NCBI GenBank assembly: GCA_963707015.1
Contig: CAVPOO010000006.1
Span: forward strand, 62,001 to 126,000
DNA length: 64,000 bases
Direction of reading: 5' to 3'
From: CAVPOO01 sp963707015
GTDB taxonomy: Bacteria; Pseudomonadota; Gammaproteobacteria; Thiohalobacterales; Thiohalobacteraceae
A model generated the notes under the pieces. It was not told the DNA's origin. It made no database searches and was given only the letters and a program-made list of their open reading frames with translations. Each line of letters opens with the position of its first letter. Position 1 is the first letter of the stretch. A program made the position numbers and the translations under genes. Shown piece after piece: positions 37,120 through 45,920 of the stretch.

Positions 37120-38868
37120 ATGCGTTCTCAACACCCGCTCCAAGACCGATGGCTCGAGTTGCTGGATAGCCTGCGGCTGCGTCTCTCGGGCGTTGACGCC
37201 CTCCCCCAGCTCGCGCTGCTGGGCCTGCTTTCAGGCGGTCTTGCCGGTGGCGTGACGATCGCCTTCCGCCTCTTGATTGAGTCGGTCCAGGCTGGTCTGC
37301 TGCCCGGCGGACAGCCGGAGAACTACGAAGGCCTGACGCTTTTCGCGCGTTTCCTGGCAGCCACGGGCGGCGGCCTGACGGTAGGTCTGGCACTGCAGCT
37401 GTTGCACCCGAATATCCGGCGGGTGGGTGTTGTCCACGTCATGGAACGCCTCGCCTATCACCAGGGCCACCTGCCCCTCGGCAATGCCCTGGTGCAATTT
37501 TTTGCCGGTGCCGCCAGCATCATCAGCGGCCACTCGGTAGGACGCGAGGGGCCTGGCATCCATCTCGGAGCGGCGAGCAGCAGTCTGCTGGGTCAATGGC
37601 TGCATCTGCCGAACAACAGCATCCGCACCCTGGTTGCCTGCGGCGTTGCAGCGTCCATTGGTGCCTCGTTCAACACACCGCTGGCTGGCGTCATCTTCGC
37701 GATGGAAGTGGTGATGATGGAGTACACGCTAGCGGGATTCGCTCCGGTGATCCTCGCCTCGGTCAGCGCGACCTCACTGTCACGTGTGGTGTTCGGATCA
37801 GACCCCGCCTTCATCATTCCCGCGCTCACACTGGCCTCTCTTGCCGAGCTGCCCTACATGCTGTTGCTGGGACTGATAATTGGCGCCCTGGCGGCCGCGT
37901 TCATTCAACTGCTGCAGCTTTTCACGCAATTCTCTGCGTCCTACCCCATCTGGTTACGCTGCCTTGCAGGTGGAACACTGGTGGGATTGTGCGCCCTCGT
38001 GACACCCGAGGTCATGGGCATCGGCTACGATACGGTTGACGGTGCACTGATTGGAGAATACGGCATCGCATTTCTGCTGGCTGTCACCCTGATGAAGCTG
38101 TTCGCAACCGCGGCCAGTCTCGGCTGCGGATTACCCGGCGGCCTGATTGGTCCGTCGTTTATCATTGGCTCCACGGCAGGTGGTGTGATGGGATTGACAG
38201 CCCAGCTCTGGTTCCCCGGGAATATCGCCTCACCCGGCTTTTACGCACTCATCGGCATGGGCACCATGATGGGGGCCACATTGCAGGCGCCCCTGGCCGC
38301 GCTGACCGCGATGCTCGAACTCACTGCCAACCCGAACATCATCCTGCCCGGCATGCTCGCACTCATCACCGCCGGCCTGGTCAGCAAGGAAGTCTTTGGC
38401 AAGGACTCTGTGTTCTTGCACCTGATTCGCGCGCACGGCCTCGATTATCGTAATGATCCGCTCATGCAGGCACTGCGCCGTACCGGCGTCGGTCATACCA
38501 TGGACAGGTCCGTCGTGGTATTCCGTCAACGGCCCGAACGTAATGAGATCACACAGGCCTTGCAGGGACAGCCACGCTGGGTTCTTGTCAAAGAGGACAA
38601 TCGCGGTGTCGCGCTTTTACCTGCCGCGGATCTGGTCCGCCATCTTCACGAGAATCAAGAGCAGGCATCTGTCGACCTGCTTGCCATTCCAGCGAACCGC
38701 CTGGCGGTTGCACCAATTCACATCCAGGCCACTTTGCAGCAGGCGGCGGAAACACTGGCAGAGACCGGCATCGATGCACTCTACGTCACCCGCACCACAG
38801 CGCCTGGCATCGATCGCGTCTACGGGGTCCTGACCCGCGCCGATATTGAGCACAGTTACCGGCTCTAA
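37120..38868 (+). CDS. ClC-family chloride channel/transporter with C-terminal CBS region
   Basis: A 582-residue membrane protein. The ClC signatures are GHSVGREGPGIHLGAA (GREGP, with the gating glutamate), FNTPLAGVIFAMEVVMMEY (second glutamate at the proton-pathway position) and GCGLPGGLIGPSFIIGS (GGxxxP). The membrane domain occupies about 30-440. The rest (about 450-580) is a CBS-pair-like cytosolic domain, which may bind nucleotide. The glutamates suggest a 2Cl-/H+ antiporter and not a passive channel. Start MRSQHPLQDRW at 37120. Confidence 0.93.
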   Translation: MRSQHPLQDRWLELLDSLRLRLSGVDALPQLALLGLLSGGLAGGVTIAFRLLIESVQAGLLPGGQPENYEGLTLFARFLAATGGGLTVGLALQLLHPNIRRVGVVHVMERLAYHQGHLPLGNALVQFFAGAASIISGHSVGREGPGIHLGAASSSLLGQWLHLPNNSIRTLVACGVAASIGASFNTPLAGVIFAMEVVMMEYTLAGFAPVILASVSATSLSRVVFGSDPAFIIPALTLASLAELPYMLLLGLIIGALAAAFIQLLQLFTQFSASYPIWLRCLAGGTLVGLCALVTPEVMGIGYDTVDGALIGEYGIAFLLAVTLMKLFATAASLGCGLPGGLIGPSFIIGSTAGGVMGLTAQLWFPGNIASPGFYALIGMGTMMGATLQAPLAALTAMLELTANPNIILPGMLALITAGLVSKEVFGKDSVFLHLIRAHGLDYRNDPLMQALRRTGVGHTMDRSVVVFRQRPERNEITQALQGQPRWVLVKEDNRGVALLPAADLVRHLHENQEQASVDLLAIPANRLAVAPIHIQATLQQAAETLAETGIDALYVTRTTAPGIDRVYGVLTRADIEHSYRL

Positions 38869-39027
38869 CGGACACCACAACGCAGCGAGTCGCTGCCAGT
38901 CGTTTTTTCCTGTGGTTTCATCCAATTCCTTCCGGATCCGGCAGCTCGATTCTGCACCAGCCTTTCCATGCTAGACTTGTCCTGTCGTAACTAACGCACC
39001 CGTTCGGGTGCAGCGGGCAGCAAGGCA

Positions 39028-39726
39028 ATGGATCCACTCAGCCCCATAGCAAGCACGATTGCGCTGAGTATGGGCGTCGCCTGGGCAAGCGGCATCAACC
39101 TTTATGCCGCGGTCTTCATGCTGGGTTACCTCGGTATGACGGGTCATATCACACTGCCCCCTGATCTGCAGGTACTGACCGAGCCTCTCGTGCTGTTCGC
39201 AGCAGGCTTTATGTACCTTGTCGAGTTCTTTGCGGACAAGACGCCGGGCGTCGACACCGGCTGGGATGGTCTGCATACCTTCATACGCATTCCGGCAGGC
39301 GCCATACTTGCGGCCGGCGCCGTTGGCGACGTGGGCCAGGGCGCAGAGATTGCGGCGGCACTCGTAGGGGGGGGCCTGGCCGCCGGAACCCATCTGACCA
39401 AGGCGGGCAGCCGCATCATGATCAACACCTCGCCAGAGCCCTTTACCAACTGGACAGCATCCATCGGTGAGGACCTCGTCGTCATAGCGGGGCTCTGGAC
39501 AGCACTGTATAACCCGTGGCTGTTTCTTGCCTTATTGTTGATGTTCGTGCTGCTGATGATCTGGTTGCTTCCGAAAATGTGGCGGGCAATACGACGTGGA
39601 ATCGCGTATCTGGGGGACCGGTTCGGTCGGAACAGGGACAACCAGATGCGACTCGATTTTGACCTGTCACCGCCTGGCGCCCGGGACAAGGCACTCCCAT
39701 CGAGCGAGAAAGACCGGCTGCCGTGA
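39028..39726 (+). CDS. DUF4126 family membrane protein
   Basis: A 232-residue integral membrane protein with about five hydrophobic segments. GVAWASGINLYAAVFMLGYLG near the start, VEFFADKTPGVDTGWDGLHTFIRIPAGAILAAGAVGD and a Gly-rich GGGLAAGTHLTKAGSR are the DUF4126 pattern. No function is established. The C-terminal 40 residues are polar and charged. Its stop overlaps the next gene's GTG start (GTGA), so the two are translationally coupled. Confidence 0.87.
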   Translation: MDPLSPIASTIALSMGVAWASGINLYAAVFMLGYLGMTGHITLPPDLQVLTEPLVLFAAGFMYLVEFFADKTPGVDTGWDGLHTFIRIPAGAILAAGAVGDVGQGAEIAAALVGGGLAAGTHLTKAGSRIMINTSPEPFTNWTASIGEDLVVIAGLWTALYNPWLFLALLLMFVLLMIWLLPKMWRAIRRGIAYLGDRFGRNRDNQMRLDFDLSPPGARDKALPSSEKDRLP

Positions 39727-40265
39727 CGGCAAAGAATCGGCTCGCCGGCTTTCTTGCGCTACTGCTCATTGCGGGCACAGGCTACCTGTGGCTGTTCCCC
39801 TCAAGCCTTCAGAGGGCACCCGATATCACCTTAAAGACCATCGATGGAGAGGTAATCGATCTTGCCGCATTGCGCGGGCAGCCCGTACTGGTGAGTTTCT
39901 GGGCAACGACTTGTGCGGTTTGCATCATGGAACTGCCACAGTTGATCGCGCTCTATCACGAACTCGCACCGAAGGGGCTGCAGATAGTCGCGGTTGCCAT
40001 GGCCTACGACCCGCCGAATCGCGTCGTCGCTATGCGCAAGGCCCGCAGGATCCCCTACCCGGTCGCTCTCGATATTGATGCAAGCATAGCCAGGGCCTTT
40101 GGTGATATCCGCGTGACGCCGACAACATTTTTGATCGCGCCGGACGGAAGGGTTGTGACGCATACCACGGGGGAAATGGATATCGCGAAGACGCGGCAGA
40201 AGATTCTGACCATGCTGGGGCAGAAAAGAAATCGAGAACTCATTGACGGAAATGACAGCGCCTGA
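39723..40265 (+). CDS. TlpA/ResA-like membrane-anchored thioredoxin-fold protein
   Basis: A 180-residue protein with an N-terminal anchor or signal (LAGFLALLLIAGTGYLWLF) and a thioredoxin-like domain. The redox motif is CAVC in VSFWATTCAVCIMELPQL, and TPTTFLIAPDGRVV holds the cis-proline. It should act outside the cytoplasmic membrane as a disulfide reductase, for example in cytochrome c maturation. CAVC differs from the common CxPC. The GTG at 39723 overlaps the upstream stop. A heptamer array begins 4 nt after its stop. Confidence 0.88.
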   Translation: MTAKNRLAGFLALLLIAGTGYLWLFPSSLQRAPDITLKTIDGEVIDLAALRGQPVLVSFWATTCAVCIMELPQLIALYHELAPKGLQIVAVAMAYDPPNRVVAMRKARRIPYPVALDIDASIARAFGDIRVTPTTFLIAPDGRVVTHTTGEMDIAKTRQKILTMLGQKRNRELIDGNDSA

Positions 40266-40268
40266 TCC

Positions 40269-40387
40269 CGACTCCTCACTCCTCACTCCTCACTCCTCAC
40301 TCCTCACTCCTCACTCCTCACTCCTCACTCCTCACTCCTCACTCCTCACTCCTCACTCCTGGCTCCTCTACTCTGTCTCCTGTATCC
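40269..40387 (+). repeat. Heptamer tandem repeat array, 17 units, between tlpA-like and hemJ
   Basis: The units run CGACTCC, TCACTCC x12, TGGCTCC, TCTACTC, TGTCTCC and TGTATCC, all in 7-bp phase. Another 7 nt (TTCGCTC) lead directly to the hemJ ATG. The array fills nearly the whole 129-bp gap and leaves no purine-rich ribosome binding site before hemJ. Confidence 0.95.
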
Positions 40388-40394
40388 TTCGCTC

Positions 40395-40817
40395 ATGCTC
40401 TGGCTGAAAGCCCTCCACCTTATCTTTATGGTCACCTGGTTTGCGGGTCTCTTCTACCTGCCGCGGCTATTTGTCTACCACGCCGATTGCCAGGATGATG
40501 CAGGCAACGCGCGTTTCAAGATCATGGAACGTAAACTCTATGCGATCATGAGCGTCGGTGGTGTGGCGACCGTGATCTTTGGTCTGTGGCTACTCTTCGC
40601 CTATGATCTTGGCACCCTGACTTCGACCCTGTGGTTACCGATCAAACTGGTACTCGTCGCCGGTCTGATCACCTACCATCTTTTTTGCCTGAAACTGGTA
40701 CGGGAATTCCGAGCCGACCAAAACCATCATGGCCATGTGTATTATCGCTGGTTCAACGAAGTACCGGCGTTGATTCTGATTGCTGTGGTAATCCTGGCCG
40801 TTGTACGGCCGTTCTAG
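40395..40817 (+). CDS. hemJ: HemJ-type protoporphyrinogen IX oxidase
   Basis: A 140-residue, four-helix membrane protein of the HemJ (UPF0093) family that oxidises protoporphyrinogen IX in haem synthesis. The conserved histidine is H8 in LWLKALHLIFMVTWFAGLFYLPRLFVYH. WLPIKLVLVAGLITYH carries the conserved lysine. The end RWFNEVPALILIAVVILAVVRPF is typical. The ATG at 40395 is the only sensible start, although no Shine-Dalgarno is visible because a pyrimidine-rich repeat array lies immediately upstream. Confidence 0.95.
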   Translation: MLWLKALHLIFMVTWFAGLFYLPRLFVYHADCQDDAGNARFKIMERKLYAIMSVGGVATVIFGLWLLFAYDLGTLTSTLWLPIKLVLVAGLITYHLFCLKLVREFRADQNHHGHVYYRWFNEVPALILIAVVILAVVRPF

Positions 40818-40872
40818 TTCAGGCAGACTTGTGCCCCGAAGCCCGGTGGAATTTTGTCCCGAGGAAGCTGCC

Positions 40873-41157
40873 ATGACTCGAGTTGTTCATTGTGTCGTCC
40901 TTAATCATGAGGCCGAAGGTCTCGAAGGCCCACCGCATCCCGGCGAACTTGGCCAGCGGATCTTCGAGACTGTGTCGAAGCAAGGCTGGCAACAGTGGCT
41001 TGATCGATTGACCATGATCATTAACGAGAATGGTCTCAACACCGGCGATCCACAAAGCCTGGAACTGATTGAAAACCACATGCGGGGTTTTCTGTTCAAG
41101 GAAGGCGATTTTGGCGGAATGCCGCAGGGCTTCCGGCCACCCGGCGCAAAGAAATAA
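40873..41157 (+). CDS. yggX: Probable Fe(2+)-trafficking protein (YggX family)
   Basis: A 94-residue YggX homologue. It starts MTRVVHCVVLNHEAEGL with the conserved Cys7, and contains PGELGQRIFETVSKQGWQQWLDRLTMIINENGLN and FLFKEGDFGG. E. coli YggX (91 residues) is linked to iron handling and protection of Fe-S clusters. The ATG at 40873 is chosen by homology, with GAGGAAG upstream. It is 55 nt after hemJ and convergent with the ATP-grasp gene. Confidence 0.93.
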   Translation: MTRVVHCVVLNHEAEGLEGPPHPGELGQRIFETVSKQGWQQWLDRLTMIINENGLNTGDPQSLELIENHMRGFLFKEGDFGGMPQGFRPPGAKK

Positions 41158-41191
41158 CACCGATACACGCCGGGCTCGCTCCTTTCCGCAG

Positions 41192-42439
41192 CTACCTTTT
41201 GTCGGTGATTTTCATTACCGGCGCCACGACGACATTCAACTTACCGTGCGCCTCGCGCAATGACTGTTCCGCCTGCTCGGGCGTCGGGGCGCGCGCAAAA
41301 ATAAAACCGAGGTAGCTGGCACCTTCCGGCAGTGGCACCAGTTCGTATCCTTCCCGGCGGCTGATCTCGACATCCTCGATGAATCGAACCCGCCGGGCGG
41401 CCAGCACGCCCTCCACCCGGCGCAGGATGCCATGGCGGGGAATCGGGATCATCAGCACACCGGCACCACCTTGCTCCGGTACGGCTGGCAATGGATGGCC
41501 TGCTGCCTGGGCCAGAACGAGTTCCTCAAGTCCATGCCCGGTGCCGAACCGCAACAGCCGGGCGCAATCACCACCAATAGTTCGCGACGCGATCTCCATG
41601 ATCCACGCGTCGCCTTCACTCAGACGCAATTCCGCATGGACGGGGCCCTCACACAGACCGTACGCCCGGCAGGCCTCCTTCAGGCGCTTTCGTATCAGGA
41701 ACTGCACGGCCGGCGCGTGGCGCGAGGGCGTGACGTAATAGGTTTCCTCAAAAAAGGGTCCCTCCATGGGATCGGGCTTGTCAAAGATCGCAAGTACCTG
41801 TAGCTGCCCGCGATGCAGCAGTGCCTCCACGGCCAGCTCAGGTCCGGATATGAAGCGCTCCACCAGCACGAGGTCCTTCTCTTCAGAACCGAGCGCAGCC
41901 TCTGCAGCCAGCAGCGCCCGCACGCGCAGGATCGCAGCCTGCAACTGTCTTTGATCATCTGCGCGAATCACGCCGCGACTTGCCGAGAGCGAGAGGGGCT
42001 TGACCACGCAAGGGTAGTCGATGCCATCGAGTTGCGGGGCAAGCGGAGTACGAAGATCGATCACGCGGTGCCGTGGAACCGGCAATCCTGCCTTGTCCAG
42101 ACACTGTCTTGCCAGGTCCTTGCGCCGGGAAAACCGTGCGGCGCCAAGTGGGTTGTGCGCCAGGCCCAGAGCTTCCGCCACGCGGCTGGCAATTTCTACG
42201 GTCTGATCGTCCGTTGCAATAACACCGGCAAAGGGCGATTCACGACCGGCCTCGAGCAGCCGGTGCAATGCGACAGGATCATCCAGATCGAGGTGCAAGC
42301 CGCCAACCAGCGGGGTCACGAGCGAATGCCGGCCACTGGATGCAACCAGCAGGTCGATAGCAAGCGACTGCGCGGCTTCGATATACGCGAAGGTTCGGTA
42401 GCTGCCGGGCGGAGTTATCAGCAGAATGCGTGACGGCAT
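41192..42439 (-). CDS. ATP-grasp domain ligase
   Basis: A 415-residue ATP-grasp protein of the carboxylate-amine ligase type. It has a pre-ATP-grasp domain (1-100, RILLITPPGSYRTFAYIEAAQSLAIDLLVASSG) and an ATP-grasp core with YPCVVKPLSLSASRGVIRADD, LVERFISGPELAVEALLHRG and IMEIASRTIGGDCARLLRFGTG. A C-terminal domain follows with a repeat-like GASYLGFIFARAPTPEQAEQ. It resembles L-amino-acid ligase/biotin-carboxylase-like enzymes; substrates are unknown. It is 146 nt after an A-type Fe-S protein on the same strand. Confidence 0.85.
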   Translation of the reverse strand: MPSRILLITPPGSYRTFAYIEAAQSLAIDLLVASSGRHSLVTPLVGGLHLDLDDPVALHRLLEAGRESPFAGVIATDDQTVEIASRVAEALGLAHNPLGAARFSRRKDLARQCLDKAGLPVPRHRVIDLRTPLAPQLDGIDYPCVVKPLSLSASRGVIRADDQRQLQAAILRVRALLAAEAALGSEEKDLVLVERFISGPELAVEALLHRGQLQVLAIFDKPDPMEGPFFEETYYVTPSRHAPAVQFLIRKRLKEACRAYGLCEGPVHAELRLSEGDAWIMEIASRTIGGDCARLLRFGTGHGLEELVLAQAAGHPLPAVPEQGGAGVLMIPIPRHGILRRVEGVLAARRVRFIEDVEISRREGYELVPLPEGASYLGFIFARAPTPEQAEQSLREAHGKLNVVVAPVMKITDKR

Positions 42440-42580
42440 GGGAGACCGGGCTCAGAAACGATTTTCCATCCCCGGATATCCGCGCCCTGGGGAAAATCCT
42501 GCTGCAGAAAAAATGTCCCTGATCCCGGTTTTCGCCGGTTTCCCCTGCCTCGCGTCGCAGTCAACTAGGACATGTCAGCG

Positions 42581-42985
42581 CTAGGCGCACCCGCCGCCAG
42601 CAGCACCGCAGGCGCCGCAGGTACCCGAACCACCTGTCGAGGCAAAAACGTTGTTGAACACAAAGCTCGCACCCATCGGACGATCGACAAAATCAATCTC
42701 GACACCCCGCAGGAAATTGAGCGCGACGGCATCCACGTAGATGTCAAAGCCATTCGCCTTCAGGACACAATCGTAGTCGGTGCGGCGATCCGTAAAGGTC
42801 ATCCCGTAGCTCATGCCACCACAGCCACCCCCGCTGACAAAAATGCGGATGGCCTCTAAATCGTCCTCCGTGTCGGCAAAGAGTTCGGCCATTTTTTCCT
42901 GAGCCGCCGGGGTCAATCGGACATCGTCTGGGCTGAGCATGGTCGCGAATTCTGAAACAGCCGCTTGCGCAGTGGATTGGGTCAT
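42581..42985 (-). CDS. A-type Fe-S cluster carrier (HesB/IscA family), divergent C-terminus
   Basis: A 134-residue HesB/YadR/YfhF-type protein. C55 lies in VSGGGCGGMSYGM, and the fold block FDIYVDAVALNFLRGVEIDFVDRPMGASFVFNN is conserved. The C-terminal cysteines are C123, C126 and C133 in TCGACGAAGGGCA, not the usual CxC of IscA/ErpA. It may therefore bind metal differently. The ATG at 42985 has GCAGG about 8 nt upstream. It is divergent from the iron-linked porin gene. Confidence 0.85.
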   Translation of the reverse strand: MTQSTAQAAVSEFATMLSPDDVRLTPAAQEKMAELFADTEDDLEAIRIFVSGGGCGGMSYGMTFTDRRTDYDCVLKANGFDIYVDAVALNFLRGVEIDFVDRPMGASFVFNNVFASTGGSGTCGACGAAGGGCA

Positions 42986-43205
42986 AACAGTCACCTGCCT
43001 GGTTGTAAGTAAGTAAGTAGGTCCAAGTCGATCGCCCGCGATGCAGGGTTACAGGCATCAGCGGGCGAGATTCCGCTATGAACAATTCTAGCATCCTCTA
43101 TCTACGTGTTCAGCGAGCATTTTTTGCAGGCTTATCGATCCGCCTGGATGAAATTTCCCGGGACCAGGGGGGTGTTGCTGGAAAAAAATTAACCGAAATC
43201 TTATT

Positions 43206-43242
43206 GCGAATGATTTGTATTTCTTTCTAGTCCAGCTATAAT
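43206..43242 (+). promoter_or_regulatory. Predicted promoter with overlapping Fur-like box upstream of the porin
   Basis: A perfect -10 TATAAT is at 43237-43242, with a -35-like TTGTAT at 43215-43220 (16 bp). The stretch GCGAATGATTTGTATTTCT (43206-43224) matches the 19-bp Fur consensus at about 10 positions and overlaps the -35. The rest of 42986-43296 is AT-rich near 43180-43240, with no gene. Iron repression is inferred from this site and the gene content. Confidence 0.5.
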
Positions 43243-43296
43243 AATCGCACACCCTAGGGCAAGATCTCTAACCTACTGTAAAAAAGGACTATTTGT

Positions 43297-44546
43297 ATGG
43301 TACTCGACAGACTAACGCGGCTTGTGCTTACCACCTGCTGTCTCGCTACACCGACCCTTCAGGCTGCCGCACCGCCGAGCGCAGAGGAGATGTGGCAGAT
43401 CATTCAGGAACAGCAGAAACAGATCGAGGCCCTGAAGGAACAGCTGGAGGCCACCAACGAGAAGGTCAAGGAGACTGATGAGAAGGTCGACGTCGCCGGC
43501 GAGATGATCGAGCAGGCAGAGTCGAAGGTCTCGAAAGCGGCGTCATGGGCAGAAGACACTCAGATTGGCGGCTATGGTGAATTACACTACAACAATCTCG
43601 ACAGCAAGGAAGAAGTGGATTTCCACCGCTTCGTACTGTTCTTCAACCATCAGTTCAGCGACAAAATTCGCTTCTTCTCTGAACTCGAACTGGAGCATTC
43701 AGTCTCGGGCGATAATGAAAACGGTGAGGTCGAGGTCGAGCAGGCCTACCTCGAGTTCGATCTCTCGGCTACTCAGCATGCACAGGCCGGTTTGTTCCTC
43801 GTGCCGGTCGGCATACTGAACCAGACCCACGAGCCCCCAACCTTTTACGGTGTGGAACGCAATCCGGTTGAAACGAACATCATTCCTACCACCTGGTGGG
43901 AAGCCGGGGGCGGTTTCCACGGAGAGCTGGGCAAGGGCTTCAGTTACGACCTGTACGGTACGTCCGGTCTCGATGTCAACCAGTCCGGTGGCAACGCTAT
44001 CTGATTCGCAACGGTCGCCAGAAAGTTTCCGAGGCCAAGGCCAACGACGGCGCGGTAACGGCGCGCATCAAGTGGACCGGCATGCCCGGCGTTGAACTCG
44101 CGACCAGCGTGCAGTGGCAAAAAGACGTCACACAGGGAGACCAGGGTGTCGGCGCCACCTTGTTTGAAGCCCATGCCGACATTCAACGCGGACCCTTTGG
44201 CTTGCGCGCCCTGTATGCGCGCTGGGATCTCGACAAGAGCAGCGTGATCGACGCTTCCGATCCGGCCGCTGCGGGTCGAGATGAACAGGTCGGCTGGTAC
44301 ATCGAACCCTCGATGAGAGGTCGCCTCTGGAGGATCCCGGGGGAACTGGGTGTCTTTGCGCGCTATAACGTCTGGGACAACAATAAGGGCTCGTCCACTA
44401 CGGACTCGGAAATGAAACAGGTCAACGTCGGCCTGAACTACTGGCCACACCCGGATGTGGTATTCAAGTTTGACGCCCAGCAACAGGACAACGATGGTGC
44501 GAAAAACGACAACGGATTCAACCTGGGCGTGGGTTACCAGTTCTGA
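43297..44546 (+). pseudogene. Outer-membrane porin (phosphate-selective porin-like), 1-nt frameshift
   Basis: The first frame (to a TGA at 44002) encodes a signal peptide (RLVLTTCCLATPTLQA), a coiled coil (IIQEQQKQIEALKEQLEATNEK) and beta-barrel strands with IGGYGELHYNNL and QAYLEFDLS. The second frame continues from about 43998 with YLIRNGRQKVSEAKAND and ends NDNGFNLGVGYQF, a proper barrel end with terminal F. One missing base near AACGCTATC would restore about 416 residues. Translation starts at ATG 43297 with AAGGA upstream. It is either a true pseudogene or a sequencing error. It heads the iron-associated cluster. Confidence 0.85.
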
Positions 44547-44612
44547 GCATACGCCTCGCGTCGCCGTAGCTAGGCAGTATCGTACCGGCGTATGATAGGC
44601 GCCCCGATGCGG

Positions 44613-44650
44613 GCGGGGCACAGCTGGCTGTGCCCCGCATTTTCTCTCTT
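44613..44650 (+). terminator. Hairpin terminator after the porin
   Basis: An 11-bp perfect stem (GCGGGGCACAG 44613-44623 with 44628-44638), loop CTGG, is followed by ATTTTCTCTCTT. It lies between the porin and the FMN-binding gene, so it may lower expression of the downstream genes. Confidence 0.85.
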
Positions 44651-44656
44651 AAAAAC

Positions 44657-45181
44657 ATGGCCATCCGAATTTTTTCACTGCTGCTCCTCGCCATCGTCTC
44701 CAGCGGACCTCTTGCCAAAGAGGTGTATCAGGAGCCGGATGACTTTATCCACGAAGTCTTTGCGGGAGCGCCCCCGTCGCCAAAGGCTCTGTGGATCACC
44801 AAGTCATTGCGAGAACCGATTGAACAGATCATGGGTCACCCTCTGGACAGCCTCCGCGTACGCTATTGGGCCCACGAAGGAAAGGTCGCCTGGATCCTGG
44901 AGGAAATCGGCAAGGATCTGCCGATAACAACCGGTATTGTCGTCAACGATGGGAAACTCAAGCGCATCAAGGTTCTGATCTTCCGGGAAAGCCGCGGCTG
45001 GGAAGTGCGCCATGATTTCTTCACCGACCAGTTCACGGATGCTGCTCTCACCGATGAACATCGACTCGATCGGACGATCGATGGCATAGCCGGAGCGACA
45101 CTGTCCGTACGGGCCCTGACGAACCTGGCCCGACTTGCACTGTATCTCAGCCAGCAGGTGCCTACCCATGTCCCGCCGTAG
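44657..45181 (+). CDS. FMN-binding domain protein, exported
   Basis: A 174-residue protein with a signal peptide (MAIRIFSLLLLAIVSSGPLA) and an FMN-binding domain. DGIAGATLSVRALTNLARL carries the Thr that is usually the covalent FMN site (S/AGAT motif). WEVRHDFFTDQF and IVVNDGKLKRIKVLIFRESRGWE support the fold. It should carry FMN on the periplasmic side and pass electrons. It overlaps the PepSY gene by 14 nt. Next to a porin and a PepSY protein, a role in extracytoplasmic iron reduction is possible but inferred. Confidence 0.85.
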   Translation: MAIRIFSLLLLAIVSSGPLAKEVYQEPDDFIHEVFAGAPPSPKALWITKSLREPIEQIMGHPLDSLRVRYWAHEGKVAWILEEIGKDLPITTGIVVNDGKLKRIKVLIFRESRGWEVRHDFFTDQFTDAALTDEHRLDRTIDGIAGATLSVRALTNLARLALYLSQQVPTHVPP

Positions 45182-45920
45182 GCGCCATCGCCTGAAGCTG
45201 AAATCTTTCTACGTTTGGCACCGCTACATGGGTGTTGTTGCGGCGCTGTTTGCGATCGTACTCAGCGTAACCGGACTCGCCCTTAACCACACCGAAGAGC
45301 TGCAGCTTGATGAGCGATTCATCAATGCCAGCTGGCTGCTCGACTGGTATGGGATCGATGGTGCCGAGACTGCCAAGAGCTACGCGCTTGCGGATCACTG
45401 GATCACATTGCTGGGCGACAGGCTGTACGTCGATGAGATGCCGCTCCCCGGTCACTTCAGCGAACTTACCGGTGCCGTGGTCCTTCCCGAGCTGCTGCTT
45501 GTGATTGCTGACGGTGATGCGCTGGTGCTCACACGGCAAGGAGAACTGGTAGAGCGCCTTGGCCGTCAGAACGGGGTCCCGGCCGGTATCGGTGAAGTCG
45601 GGGTGCGTGCGGGGCGACTCATCGTCCGTGCGGCGCATGGGCTCTATACCAGCGACGATGCGTTGCTTGACTGGCACCACACGGAAGCCAGCAACGATCG
45701 GGTGGACTGGTCGCGGGCAGGCGCCTTGCCCGCCGCGCAACTGGAAACACTCCGGAACAATTACCGCAGCCACATCCTGCCGCTCGAACGTGTCATGCTG
45801 GATCTGCACAGCGGCCGCATCCTTGGCAACTGGGGACCGTGGTTAATGGATGCCGCCGCGATGCTGTTGATCGCTCTGGCCCTGACCGGCAGTTGGATAT
45901 GGCTGAAGAGACGCCGCTAG
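45168..45920 (+). CDS. PepSY-associated membrane protein
   Basis: A 250-residue protein. It has a basic start (MSRRRRHRLKLKSFYVWHRYMG), a first membrane helix (VVAALFAIVLSVTGLALNHTEEL), a long periplasmic region, and a C-terminal helix (WLMDAAAMLLIALALTGSWIWLKRRR). The WHRYMG..TG(L)ALNH pattern, with histidines near the helix, is typical of the PepSY-TM family, whose members are often found with FMN-binding and siderophore-reductase genes. It overlaps both neighbours, so the three genes are translationally linked. Confidence 0.82.
   Translation: MSRRRRHRLKLKSFYVWHRYMGVVAALFAIVLSVTGLALNHTEELQLDERFINASWLLDWYGIDGAETAKSYALADHWITLLGDRLYVDEMPLPGHFSELTGAVVLPELLLVIADGDALVLTRQGELVERLGRQNGVPAGIGEVGVRAGRLIVRAAHGLYTSDDALLDWHHTEASNDRVDWSRAGALPAAQLETLRNNYRSHILPLERVMLDLHSGRILGNWGPWLMDAAAMLLIALALTGSWIWLKRRR

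Noticed and set aside
43990..44010. Programmed -1 or +1 ribosomal frameshift in the porin
   Set aside because: No slippery heptamer or downstream pseudoknot is visible; a mutation or sequencing error is simpler.
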